Assembly (NCBI RefSeq): GCF_009870125.1
Contig: NC_046681.1
Span: forward strand, 25,318,001-25,382,000
Direction of reading: 5' to 3'
From: Drosophila pseudoobscura
Taxonomy: Eukaryota; Arthropoda; Insecta; Diptera; Drosophilidae
DNA length: 64,000 bases
The notes under the pieces were generated by a model, which was not told where the DNA came from, did no database searches, and was given only the letters and a program-made list of their open reading frames with translations. Both the position numbers and the translations under genes were made by a program. Of the stretch, positions 1-11,169 are shown piece by piece. How positions within the stretch are numbered: position 1 is the first letter of the stretch; the number at the start of each line of letters is the position of its first letter.

Positions 1-262
1 TAGTACTGACGCACCTTAGCTGTGCTCCAGCTGCATCCAGTATTCCCGCATTCAGTGGCTGATAGTGCGCCCAAAAGATGGCATCCACTCCGCTCACCTT
101 CTGGAGAATCTCCTCCCTGCAGGGCGGCACACTTTGGCAGATGATTGTCTCTGCCCCGCGGGAACGTAGCAGCTCCAAGGCGGGCGCCGGCACATTTGGA
201 TGCGAGACGAGCACCTTGAAGGCGGCGGCGGTGGCGGCGCGAACAGTCGACATTGTTGACAT
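1..262 (-). CDS. D-2-hydroxyacid dehydrogenase (GRHPR-like), 5' part only
   Basis: This is the first 87 codons of a glyoxylate/hydroxypyruvate-reductase-like enzyme; the rest lies beyond the left edge. Translated from ATG at 262, it starts MSTMSTVRAATAAAFKVLVS and runs through HPNVPAPALELL, VSGVDAIFW and LNAGILDAAGAQL. Each block aligns with the complete neighbour at 830-2521 ([35 protein letters not shown]). A second in-frame ATG lies 9 nt further in, at 253. The family reduces glyoxylate or hydroxypyruvate with NAD(P)H, but the NAD-binding and catalytic parts are not visible here. It has the same orientation as its neighbour and a spacing of about 570 bp, so it is a tandem duplicate. Unlike the neighbour it has no hydrophobic leader. 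D. melanogaster carries paralogs beside CG9331 (CG31673/CG31674 from memory); which one this matches is undecided. Confidence 0.85.
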   Translation of the reverse strand, partial: MSTMSTVRAATAAAFKVLVSHPNVPAPALELLRSRGAETIICQSVPPCREEILQKVSGVDAIFWAHYQPLNAGILDAAGAQLRCVST

Positions 263-829
263 GGACAACGAACAATCGCGAAGAGAGGCAAAAACGAAAT
301 GCTCAATGGAAATTTCTCCAACCCAACCCACCCATTACTCAAGCTTTCGCACTCAGCCCTGCCTGCTCTTTCTCTTAAACTTTGAGTGTGTGTGCTGTTA
401 AGCTTTTTTGTGGAATAGTTTTGCCTCTCAGAGTGCTGTTCAAATTAAGCTCAGTATTTCAAATTCTATTTCATGTAAACTTTTTGAAGAGGGTATTACA
501 ATTAGTCCCCTTTTCTATGTTAAAGACACTCGTAATTCAACCAAGTTTAACAAGTTGTTGTAGAATATATTGCTACATAATTCTGTAATTTAATGGGTAG
601 GCAACCCAATGCCAGTCTTCCATTTCTCATGTCTTAAGTGTATTGAAGCCTGTTGCCATTTTTCACATTATTAGTTGCTTTAATTAACATTTTTATTCTC
701 ACATCTGGAACCATGGCCTTGCCATTGGCAACCTTTCACACTTCACTGGCTTCGTTGCCCGCACAATAATCAGAGTTTACTGAGAGTGGAAATCCACTTT
801 AGTTCCCGGTCCATTAACATTTCCATTTC

Positions 830-2521
830 CTAGTACGCGGGCGACAGCATGGGCTCTCCAACCAATCCGCGGAGCACATTGTGGGCGGCAATGGTGGCCA
901 TCTCGGCACGGGTTCGCTTCGTGGCAGAGCCTATGTGGGGCAGGACAACTGTTAGAAAGAGGGAGATGTCGAGTGGTTAGAGGTGCTGTTTTAGATAAGG
1001 AATTTAGCCATAGAGATAAGAGTATTTGTTTTGTTTTGACTTTCTCAAGTAATTGGCAAGATTACGCTACATAAAATACTAAAGAAAGGTTAAAGGGGTC
1101 GACATAATAAAGATTTAAAGGTACAGAGACTTTGTCTTGTTGTCACATTTGTAATTATCTATCCCACAATGTCTTTGAATACTGCTTTTATTTGGAAATC
1201 TGAACATACCTTCATTCCTTCATAACCTTCATAAAACCTTACCAAACCGTCGCCCACGTATGACTTAAATCTCTCAGAAATACTTCAGTCGCAGTGAACA
1301 ACTGCACAGATAAGACGGAATCAAAATATTGATAGCAAGGCTAGAAATACTTCCTACCAGGGGAACTCGCAATCAGACCCGATGCTGACTGATATCAACA
1401 ATCTAAAATTATTGCCATTGCTCAACTTACCAACATTGTCGAGTGACAGCAGTTTGTCTTTAGCAGACAATGGTTCGGGATCTGTGACATCCAGGCCAGC
1501 GGAAAAGATTTTGTTGGACTTCAGAGCCTCATAAAGATCATCCTGATTGACAATTTCTAGAAAGCAACTTAATAATTATACCGTTCAAAAAAGTTTGTAA
1601 GAGATCTACAACTTACTGCCGCGACCGATGTTGACCAGAACAGCGGTTTCCTTCATTTTGTTGAAAGCGGTAGCATTGAACACGCCCTGCGTGGCAGCCG
1701 TCAGGGGAGAAGCGATGACCACAAAGTCACTCTGGGCCAGGAGGGTGTCAAAGTCCACCTTCTTGGCATTCAACTCCTTTTCGATCTCCTTGTCCACACG
1801 TCGTCGGGTGGTGTACAGCACTTGGTCGATGTCAAAGCCGGACAGACGCTTGGCGATAGCCTGTCCAATGCCCCCGAAACCGTAGAAACCAACGGTGGAG
1901 TCACGGATATCCTGACCCAGCATCCAGTTGAGATGATAGTTCTCCCAGTTATTGCTGAAAAGGAACGGGAAGATCTTGGAGTAGAATATAATGGTAAGGA
2001 AATGCCGTATGGACTCACGTTTCGATCTTCTTGCGTCCCTCATGGAAACGGCGGCCAGCGGCGATCAAGAGGCCCACAGCCAGATCAGCCACCGCTGTAT
2101 TCAGGACCGTTGGGGTGTGTCCCAGAGGAATCTTGCGCTTCTTCACCTCCGCCACATCCACATAGTCGATGCCCGCTGACATGGTGGAGATCGATTTCAA
2201 TTGGGGACCGGCAGCATCCAATGCCTCGGCATTGAGGGCTTCATGTCCGCCCCAGAAAATACCGTCAACGCCCCTGATCTTCTGCAGAAGCTCGGCCCGG
2301 TCGACGGGCAGACTCTGGACTTGGATGATCTCGCAGTTCTCTTTCAAGAGATCGATGCCCTCCTGCGGCACCTCGGGATGGGTGATCAGCACCTTAAAAG
2401 CCTTGCCTGTAGACATGGTCTGTGTGTGGTTCCTGCCTCTGCGTATGACAAACGAAGCATTGTTACAGGTTATTGACAAGGCCACAAGAAGTGGGAGTAA
2501 AAGTTGAGCTTTGAAAGCCAT
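830..2521 (-). CDS. CG9331: Glyoxylate/hydroxypyruvate reductase-like dehydrogenase, four exons
   Basis: NAD(P)-dependent D-2-hydroxyacid dehydrogenase of the GRHPR family, expected to reduce glyoxylate and hydroxypyruvate. Coding exons are 2519+2 (2521)-2019, 1954-1617, 1556-1431 and 948-830, all with GT/AG borders and matching phases, giving 361 aa. Visible features are the Rossmann motif GFGGIG (residues 193-198) and the three catalytic residues expected of the family: Arg279 in NIGRG, Glu308 in DVTDPEP and His327 in LPHIGSAT. The protein ends [12 protein letters not shown]. The first 35 residues ([18 protein letters not shown]...) are hydrophobic and look like a signal or targeting leader; Met36 ([12 protein letters not shown]) aligns with the start of the tandem paralog, so a leaderless cytosolic form is possible. 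The enzyme looks intact. The symbol is inferred from synteny and family. Confidence 0.93.
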
Positions 2522-2575
2522 GGTTAGCCGAGAGCGAGCACTTAAACGGTGTGTTCTGAATCGGTCTCGAAAAGA

Positions 2576-2609
2576 AACTGATCAAGAGGCATACGCACCC
2601 CGACTTATA
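2576..2609 (-). promoter_or_regulatory. TATA + Inr core promoter of the GRHPR-like gene
   Basis: On the minus strand TATAAG lies at 2609-2604 and a perfect TCAGTT initiator at 2581-2576. The initiator A is at 2579, 30 nt from the first T of the TATA box, which is the standard Drosophila spacing. A start at 2579 would give a 58-nt 5' UTR before the ATG at 2521. That spacing supports use of the upstream ATG with the hydrophobic leader. Confidence 0.6.
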
Positions 2610-4703
2610 CAGAGATCTGGACAGAATGCTGCCAGATCTGCTGCTGATGATAGTTGCCGATACACCAATGAACCTGCTCAGCATTTTCGATTTAATTTAG
2701 TCTCTCCGTAATCTTAAGCTCCACAGCAGCTGTTCTATTGATTTCTCTTCTACAGGGTACATATAAGACGAACAACAGGTTTTCATTTGGGAAAGAATGA
2801 ATGAGTCTTGAAAGAGACAGACCAAAAGAGAGAATGGAAGTGAAGCCCCTACCTCTACCGGCCTTAAAATAAACTTTTAATGAAGGGAACTGAACATTTC
2901 AGTTATTTTTGGGTTTAGTTGCTAATAAATTAGGATTAACATCTTTTTCTTTGTTGTTCTTAAAATTGATACTAATTACAATTTCAAGTTTCACAAATGC
3001 TCTAAGAAAATAAAATCAGAGACAGAAAACTATCAGGCTGGTAATAATAAGAAGAGTAAAAAGCAACTAAAGAACGAAAAGGATCATTTAAAGAAATAAG
3101 TACGGTATGTATGATTACCATGTATACATAGCAAATTCATGTTAATGATACTTTTTGGCACCAAAGCATAAATACTACTGCCTTAAATGTTAATCCATCC
3201 ACTGATTTTCCACCTTTTTGGTAAAAAAAAGATCAATTGACATTGCAAATGTCCTTCAGAAAGAGCAAAACAAAACCCTTTGATAACATTTATCACAGAG
3301 AAGAAGACCAAAGTCAAAAGGGTTATACCATGTTGAAGCGCTTCCTCCACTCACTATCTCACGAGACCTGGATCCCCCCTAAATTTATGGTGAAATTCCA
3401 AAAGAACAGATAAATATGTACAATGTGTGTTGCCGTTTAATCGCTTGTCCACGACACAACATTCATTTAACAGTTTGACAATTTGATGCTTTTTTCTCTC
3501 GTTGTTTATGAGGTAGTGGAAAAGTTTGGTCGGGTTGGTCTGTGTTGATATTAATTACACTTCCACTCATATTCCCAATGTCATTTAAGAACACACTTGA
3601 ACTCTCTTTCAAACTCTCTTAGTGCTTTGGGTTTTTACCAAAAGAGCACCAATGTTTAATAATTGAGTTACACTTGAAAACCGTACTCGCTCAGGGACAG
3701 AATTATACTGAAAACTTTGGTGGGGGCCAACAAACCAAAGCTTTTATTGCAAGCTCTCGCGATCGTTCTCGTTCTCTTACGAAATCTCTTTTATGAAACT
3801 CTTACCGTGAGATTTAAATGGGTAAAACTAGAATACTTGGCTGCTACTGCCGTACGACTGAATGGACACTCCGAGGCAAAGCCTTTATATAGAAATTCCC
3901 CCATATCGCTAAATAATTATCAGTTAATAAAAAAAGTTTGACAAGCGATAAGCTGAATAATTTTTGATGAAACAGTTTTTGGAGCTATCTGGAAAGTCAT
4001 TGAATGTCAGAGAGAAGTTTCAGATTTGATGAAATACCATAAATAGCTTATTTGTGGTAGTAATATTTAACAGAGCTCTTCCATTCCAGTGTTATCACCC
4101 CCCGCGATCGATTAGTGTGACCTTTTTCTCGGTGGGACTGCGTTTGTTTTCTTTTGCTCATTACTCATTTCTCTCATCAATAGCCGCTCTCTTCTGCTCT
4201 CACTCTAAACTGCCTTATCTCGTTCTGTTTTGTCATTGGCTTTGGCTTCTTATCTGAGCAAAACCAACTCTTTGAGAGGCCTGCAGCTGGGGCAAGCTGT
4301 GCGCCTGCTCAAAATACCAGTTGGGGACTTTTCCCATGTGATTTGTGTGTGCGCTCGCTCGCATGAGAGCAAATTTCCAATTGGAAGTGGCATGGGATGT
4401 TCCGGCCCCAAGACCATGCCAGCTGTGGAGCCCACGCCGTTGGAACATTGTGGAACCTACCGGCCGCAAATCGCACCACAGACCGACCACAAAGCCCCAC
4501 CACAAGCACTATTTTATAGTTTTTTGTACATAATGCCGTTTTTTTTGTGAGCGGATCTGCTCAAATTTTGTCCGCAAAGCAGCAGGCGCCCAGAGTCGGA
4601 CGCTGCCGGCTCACTTTGGATTTTTTATTTCGGTATCGTATCTGTCTGGTGTGTGTGAAAGCAGCAGCAAGAATTGTTTCGTACTGGCGATAGTCGTTGC
4701 TTT

Positions 4704-4870
4704 TATACCCTTTAATAAAGTACTATTATGTTAGGAAGATGGTTGCGATACAGAGAACTAGACCAAGACTCACCTACGAGCACTTACATATATACATTTT
4801 CCATACATTTAACGCATGTGGATGGTAACAATATGTCTGCAAGGGTATTACAAGTGCCGTTTGCCGAAGC
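4704..4870 (+). mobile_element. INE-1/DINE-1-like repeat, short copy
   Basis: Starts TATACCCTTTAATAAAGTAC and ends GCAAGGGTATTACAAGTGCC followed by GTTTGCCGAAGC. The paired TACCC...GGGTA ends and the GCCGAAG tail recur in the copies at 7228, 12730, 20569 and 52345. INE-1/DINE-1 elements are Helitron-derived and non-autonomous. This copy has no coding content. The family name rests on remembered style, not a search. Confidence 0.5.
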
Positions 4871-5836
4871 AAAATTTCTCTTTATGTGGTTGCTGTTGCT
4901 TTTGTGGTTGCAAGATTTTGAGCGGGGTTTCAGCTAAAGAGAGGAGAGGGAAGGAAAGTGTTTAACTCCTCTCAGTCTTGCGTTCTTTTGGAGAGTTTTG
5001 CCAGATACAGTGCTGGTGCTGCACTTTGTCTAATTTGAAAAGTACAAAAAAAAACCAAACAACATCGTGTGTTGCGAGGGTGGCTTTTGTCGTGACGCTC
5101 TGCGCCGCTGTTTCTTTGTGCTGTGTGTTTGCTTTTTATTCTTTTGTTTTGTGGTGATTTTTCTTTCGCGCTCCAGCCGCACTCGCAGCAGTCGCATTGT
5201 CTGCTGTATTTTTATGCTTTCCTGTTACCAAAACACGATGCGTCATTTTGACTGACGTAACCGGGAGACAGCTGTCTATCAGATGGCCGTAGCGACGGTC
5301 GTCGGCGTTGGCAACGTCGTGGTGGCTGTCGCATGTACCGTTACGTCTGCTGCCGCTGGCATTGCCATCGCTGACTGCGGTTTTGCGAACAAGCGTTCAG
5401 AAATTTGCAAAGGATGACACCCAACGCCAGAGAGAGAAAGACAAAGAGAGAGTGCCCAGCAAGTACGCAAAAGATGTGACACCCACTGGCAAAGAGAGAG
5501 CAAACGCAAAAGATGAGAGCGACCGTCTAACGGTACCAAAGCAACTATGCTGCGCGATGGCATTGCCACACGACTGCTTGAGGTGAGGCTTGGTGAGGGT
5601 GCTAAGAGCAGTAGAAAGTACATTTATGACAAAAAAATCTCTTGGCCGTAATTTCCGATGCAAATCGTGCAAATAAAATGGCCCTGCAAAGTGCTGCTGC
5701 AAGAGGCTACGAAGTACTTTGGGAAAAGAAAAAAGCATTCCACAAATAAGGGAAATGACGGACAATGTCATTCCCTCCTAAGGGAAATAAAAGCGATCAA
5801 ATCTGTTGTTAAAAAAAGATTTAAGATCCAGAATGA

Positions 5837-6046
5837 TTCCAAATGAAATTCGAAAATAATGACAGTCTTGAAGCATCGGCTGATGTCCTTAAGAAATATC
5901 TGCCCAGGCTGGTGCAGAGCCTTAATAAAATAAATCCTGATATTATGGTGCATGGCCGCCCAGACGCCATCCCTATCTTCAGCCGTTTCGTGGGCATTCT
6001 GGTTGGGCTGACTCGGTCTATGAGCTATAATTTTATCCTCAATTAA
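5837..6046 (+). other. Orphan ORF of about 67 codons, possible gene remnant
   Basis: From ATG at 5843 it encodes 67 aa with an unbiased, protein-like composition (SADVLKKYLPRLVQSLNKI, then HGRPDAIPIFSRFVG). I do not recognise it. It lies between two near-identical 22-23 bp direct repeats (GCATTGCCACACGAC core at about 5560 and 6118). An in-frame stop lies just upstream at 5834 and no clear splice sites are seen, so it may be a fragment of a dead gene or element rather than a working gene. Confidence 0.3.
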
Positions 6047-7227
6047 AAGCAAACAAAATTCTGTTAAATGCATGAATGAAACATGCTCAATTTTTTGCAG
6101 GGCATTTGCCAGACATGCATTGCCACACGACGGCTTGATCCAACTCGTCGGGGAGGGAGAAGGAGGAGTCGAAGTCAAATGTCAAGGCCACACAGCCACC
6201 ACAGTTCTGGCCCCCGGGTCGTTTGCGGGTGGGCAGCGCTTCTAAGCAACTTCCCATCCGTCCAGCCTTCTGGCGCATTCTGCTTTCTTCATAGCCCCAG
6301 CTACAGAGTCGTCCAAAAGTCGCCACTAAGCTGCAAGCGACAAAGCTGCAAAACCCTTGCACTCCACGCAGGCGCCAAAACTCGAAGCGGCGCCTCTACA
6401 GGCCACCAAACGGAGGTGCCCAAACTCCAATTCGGGGGAGGGATTGGACGGAAATCCAGAAAAAACAAAAAAAAACACCACAGCGGCGCTAATTTTTACG
6501 GTGTAGGCTCCCTAAAAGTGAACGCGCAACATTGAGGCAGGTCCCTCTACGCGATACGAGGGAACAGGCGGCCAGAGCCACGCAGCAAGCGAACAGCCCC
6601 GCCAGCCAGCAGACCCCAACGAGCGAGTGAAAACGACACAAGTGTGCATGTCTATGCCTGCTTGAGAGAGAGAGGGAGAGAGAGAATGGGAGAGTGAGAA
6701 ACGCCCCAACGCAGGTCGGCGGGGGCCTACGTCACAGTGAAGGCAGTCAAAGAGAGAGAAACGTAAAGGGAAAGCAAGAGCTGCTCAAACCACTGTACAT
6801 GTGTGTGTATGAAGAGAGGGAGCGAGTGGGAGAGTGTGAGAGCGTGGGAGTTGATGTGCATATGCATGTTGCCTACCCTTTACTTTAGCTTCAAGGGGGT
6901 ATATTGTGTAGGCTCTGCAGTTGGGTCTAAGTAATGTTCTCAGCTAAAACTCGGTTGATTACTTTCCGGATTTTCTGCAAATAAAACACCACTTTTAATT
7001 GTAGAGAGGAGTATTGAATGCATCCAACGTATTACCTGGTGATCATACCCCCATTTCACAAATCTGCTCTCTCTTTTTCTGTGCAGTCAGCCACTGTTTA
7101 ATTTACAGTTGCTTAATTGACGACGACGTTAATAGCGCTGCCGCTTCTGTTGAAGATGCTTTGTAAAAATGTTAAAATTGACTGACATCAGCCACGGGCC
7201 GTAATTTACATGTTGGCTGTCGTTTCT

Positions 7228-7426
7228 TTACCCTTTTATAGAGGGCATTTCGATTTGTACCAAATGTTTGTAACGCACATATCGTAAGCGACATTTATCG
7301 TCATATGTATACATATCTTGAACTGAGACTTTGATCCTTATATTTTGTCAAGAATCAGGTCATTTTGAGCTGTATAGATTATAGATTGATAGATCTGCTA
7401 GGGTATTCAGAGCTTCGGCCGAAAAG
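7228..7426 (+). mobile_element. INE-1/DINE-1-like repeat
   Basis: Starts TACCCTTTTATAGAGGGC, followed by CAAATGTTTGTAACGCACA, and ends AGGGTATTCAGAGCTTCGGC. Start hairpin, TTTGTAACGCA block and GGGTAT...CTTCGGC tail are the shared marks of this family in the window. About 200 bp, non-coding. Confidence 0.6.
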
Positions 7427-7650
7427 CCACCGTGCCTTTCCTGCTCTGTCTGGAGCAACTGCAGTTACCGTTGCTTCTTACAGCGAATGCAATGCTAATT
7501 GTGGGAATGCAAGTGTTTTGTTTTCGCTGATTTTTCGCCATTGGGGTTAGGGAATCTAAGCTGCAATAGAATCATTGCAAAAACTGGAGGAGATTTACTG
7601 GAGAAAAAACTACAATAGATGTACATATGTGCACAGGATCGAAAAAACTG

Positions 7651-8486
7651 TTAAATGTCTCGGTTGTTGTGAGGAGCACCATCTCCACGTTCTTCCAAAG
7701 TACCATTGTTCTGGTCTTCCATCACGTTGTCGGGTGGCCCAGTTGAGGCCTCATCAAGATAATAGTGTTCGTCCCAGAACTCCCTTTCCATGTGCGCCTC
7801 CCGTTGTTCCATGCCCCTCTCAAAGTAATGTGCACCCAGATGGGGTGTGAAGAGATAAGGGTTCCGCCAAGGAAAAAGCATGGAACCACCGCCGAAGCTC
7901 GTATCGGGAGAGTTTAAGCCAGGGCTCATAACAACATAGTGCCGGGGCCACGAATAAACCGTATGTCCCGCCGCATCTATGGTCCGACGCAGAGAGTTCC
8001 CTATATCGAAGGCCGAAAAGTACAGTGTGCGCAATTTCTGGAAGTTTCTCCGTTCTTCCGCACTCAAGGGCGAATCCCGTGCCATCGCCGACATCACATT
8101 ACGGAGTATACCCACAACGGTAGTAATGCACTCCAGAAGTCGCTGCCTGTGGGAGGCGATGTGCAGCCTGTAGTCCGTAGACTCCGGTTCTCTTGGAAAG
8201 GGATTGGCCAGCAGCTCACGCACATAGTCCAGAATGGGCAGCAGCACAGGAGCAGAACCGTCAACGGCGAGTGGTCCCATCAAAGCTGCCGGTGGTGTGG
8301 GCGGGACAGCGACAGCCTGTAGGTCCCCGACCTGACGCGGTTCAATGCGGATAAGGGCATTATCCGGACGTGCCTGAGGTTGATTCATGGCTAAAAAGGA
8401 TTTTACTTAGATGATGTGACCTGACCACTTACCTGCTCTTCAGCCACATGGGGTAGTACCTCCCTAGCTAATCTTGGGATTGACAT
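7651..8486 (-). CDS. Unrecognised protein, about 258 aa, spliced 5' end
   Basis: I do not recognise the family. The preferred model uses ATG at 8486 (MSIPRLAREVLPHVAEEQ), a 59-nt intron (8432-8374, GTAAGT donor, CTCAG acceptor) and an exon 8373-7651, in phase, giving 258 aa. Alternatives are an unspliced start at 8388 (245 aa), or a 42-nt intron with an acceptor at 8391 that turns the first exon into a uORF whose TGA overlaps the 8388 ATG. The N-terminus is Pro/Ala-rich, the middle is helical (LLPILDYVRELLANPF, then RLLECITTVVGILRNVM), followed by an aromatic segment (HYVVMSPGLNSPDTSFGGG) and an acidic tail. It is head-to-head with the coiled-coil gene at 8777, 290 bp away, so the two may share a promoter. 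Fast-evolving genes of this kind are often testis-expressed; that is only a guess. Confidence 0.75.
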
Positions 8487-8776
8487 TGTTTAATTTCGAT
8501 TTACTAAAAATTTGTTTGTTGAAAACAATTTTTGATACTACAAATGTTTGATGAATTTTTCCAAATTTCTGATGTGGTTACACAAGGAATGAGAATGGAA
8601 GTGAGGTCAAATAAAATGTTAAACCAAATGACAATTCCTCAACGAAACTGAGGAAATTACAAATGACATAGAAATCTTAATATTTCCAGTAACAAACATT
8701 ACCCCAAAACGATAACTCGAACTGAATCCATAGAACCCCATACAGATATAGAGACAGAGAACAACTGGACGGCACT

Positions 8777-10736
8777 ATGACCAGTATATTGAATCGCAGC
8801 TCAAGGGCTTCGCAGGGTCAAGTCGTTTTCAAACACGATTTTCCACCGGTGGGTTTCTTTCCCCTGCCACCGGCGGAGCCGCATCTCTGTCGCGATGCCT
8901 ATCTCAAGGCGTTGCTGGCCCCCTATGAGAGTATACCCGAGGATGAAAGCAATGTGACTGAAGATGATTGGATACCGACAAAAGGTCTTTTCGCTACGAA
9001 GAAACTCGACTTCGAGTATATGATGATAAGTACACGCCGAACCACAAAGGTACGGCCCACGACATATCAACGACCGTCGGGAATTGGTGACACCACGAAG
9101 ACCGCGGCCGTCGACATAAACGCACTGGTCAAGGCCCGCTCGAAAAAGATGTTGGAAGGATTGACCAACTCCTCCATCAACTATCTACTGGAGAAGTTCA
9201 TTAAGAAGATTGTCATCATGCGATTCGTTCCACCAAAGGGAACCAATCCATCAAAAACCATTTTTGGTTGGTCCTGTCGTGAATATTACGAGCGTTTTAA
9301 AAAAAATGAGGACACCATGTATTTGGATGCCTTGGTGTTTGGCAAAACCGAAAAGCAACTGGATGCTCTCAAGTTTTTTGTCGATCTGGGAGAGATTATT
9401 CGTCTGATAATATCTTTGAAGGAAGATTTGATAGCGAATCGTGATTTGTGCCAGGGCTTTATGGCTTTGTTGCGGTGAGTCTGTAAATGATATAGATTTA
9501 CCTACATATATCATAGATTTATTGCTTTTTCCCCGACAGAGACATTAAGGTTGATATAATGGAGGTACTGGCCAAACCATATGAGGCCATGAATACCGAG
9601 CACGATAATATCGTCGTGGAACTCATCAAGATTAGGCAGGGCAAGGCCGCCGATCCGCAATCGATTTCAAAACGTCGAGCGCTAAAAAAGGAACAGGAAC
9701 TTTTTACTGATTGTGAGTGTTTCATCGTCACGTAGATTCCAATAATACTTGGGATTGTTTATTATATAGACAAGTATCCTATTGAGACAAGGTACCAGAT
9801 TAATTGGGCGCGCGACAAGGTGGAGCAGAAGTATACTGAAGATGCAATTAAAGAAAAGGTTTGTTTAACATGAAATGGAATTTCTTTTGATTATACGATT
9901 ATTAAGAACAAGAGAACTAAGCTCTATAAGGTATTTTGTTTCCACACTCCACAATATATATCATTTCAAATGACAGCTTACCCGCATGTCATTTCATGCC
10001 GATGAAAATAGATTGCAATAATTAACCAATTTAAGTCCCACATTCACATTATTTCTAATATAAACATATATGGGACCACAAATTACTACCGTTTCAATTG
10101 ACCTTATAAAAATCCAATAATTCAACTTTGGATCTAATTTTCAGCGTTTCTCATGTAAGAGATTGGTCCGTTCTACGTTCTAGGCCAAGCTTCATATTGT
10201 TGTCTCTTTTCCTAACTAAATAAAACCCTGTTATTTTGAGCAAACTCAAACACAATCACCTTATCATATATCCATAGGCGATGCAAGATGAGCTGGACAA
10301 ACTCCAAGAGCTGACCAAGACGGATACCAATGTATGGAGGTCTGCTTACATAAAGTACTCGACATTGATCGAAGAGTACAAGAAACGCATCAATTTAATG
10401 CAGGATGCCTACGATGAGGACATGGAGAGTGCCGAGAATGACGTTCAGTTTACGCTGAACAAGTTGAACAAGTGCAAGGACGATCTGAACACTTATCAGG
10501 AGAAGGTTCAAATGTTTCATGTGAAAATCGCAGAGACGCGCGCAAAAATAGCCATAGAAGAGCAGGAAGAATTGGAAAAACTTCGAAAGGTAGCTATATA
10601 TCTTTATCTTTTTGAACTTTAATCTAAAAAAAAAAACCACACGCATCCGCAGCTGGAGGAAAAAGCAGCGAGAAAGAGTAGCATGAAGGAAAAAGCCAAA
10701 GCCAAAGGCAAAGGCAAAGAAAAGAAGAAAAAGTAA
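8777..10736 (+). CDS. Coiled-coil protein, 451 aa, five exons; possibly axonemal
   Basis: Exons are 8777-9474, 9540-9712, 9770-9858, 10278-10589 and 10653-10736. All borders are GT/AG, phases match, and the total is 452 codons including the stop. The N-terminal part (1-120) is not recognised (FKHDFPPVGFFPLPPAEPH). Residues about 115-320 are helical, with FFVDLGEIIRLIISLKEDL. Residues about 300-435 are charged heptad-like coiled coil (LDKLQELTKTDTNVW, YKKRINLMQDAYDEDMES). The end is a Lys-rich tail (KAKAKGKGKEKKKK). The shape recalls the IQ-motif coiled-coil subunits of the ciliary dynein regulatory complex (DRC9/DRC10), but I see no decisive motif, so function is open. It shares its upstream region with the minus-strand gene at 8486. 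Confidence 0.85.
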
Positions 10737-10878
10737 AAAAAAAGAAAAACCTCGGAAATGATTATACCCTAAACAAAGCAGGGACCAAAGCTATAAAGAT
10801 TTCTTAGGTTATTACTGTTGGGTTTATAATATAAATATCTAAAATTAAAAAGACAAAAAAAAAGGAATCATCTCGGAG

Positions 10879-11043
10879 ATGAATATACCGACAGGCAAAG
10901 CAAAGATGGAACCGGAAATATGTTCGAGGGTAATATTTAAACATTCTTTAATTCAGCTATAAATTATTTCTGTATCATTTTTGCAGGAAGCTGTCAGAAT
11001 ATGTGTGTCCAAAGGAACCAAAAGATGGTATTTAACCAAATAG
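10879..11043 (+). CDS. Candidate 35-aa spliced small ORF
   Basis: ATG at 10879 opens 17 codons ending at 10929, followed by a GTAATA donor, a 57-nt intron with a T-rich TTTTTGCAG acceptor, and 18 more codons plus TAG at 11043 (exon 10987-11043). Both junctions are phase 0. The product starts MNIPTGKAKMEPEICSR and ends KRWYLTK. It may be a separate smORF gene, or just an intron in the 3' UTR of the coiled-coil gene. Its first exon is a diverged repeat of the sequence about 120 bp upstream (CTCGGARATGAWTATACC in both). No homolog is known to me. Confidence 0.3.
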
Positions 11044-11169
11044 TATATGGAAAGATCAGTTTATCATCTTTCTTTCAGTTTTAGTTAGTTTTACTGTTGG
11101 ATTTTTCATAAAAATTTCCGGAAAAATGCGAAAATAATTTAACGAATTGTTATGTAACTGTTTACCTAC

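Larger units (their letters stand above)
2610..7227. other. Intergenic region, mostly featureless
   Basis: No supported complete gene. The region is AT-rich, with GA/CT-rich stretches (6660-6850) and CA/TG runs. It holds one INE-1-like copy (4704-4870) and one orphan ORF (5837-6046), listed separately. A 27-codon ORF at 3330-3413 (MLKRFLHSLSHETWIPPKF...) is GC-richer than its flanks but too short to call. GC-rich 4.2-5.4 and 6.1-6.6 kb segments have open frames on both strands and show no coding pattern. Confidence 0.5.

Noticed and set aside
1628-2507. Plus-strand frames over the GRHPR-like exons
   Set aside because: Antisense shadows of the verified minus-strand exons.
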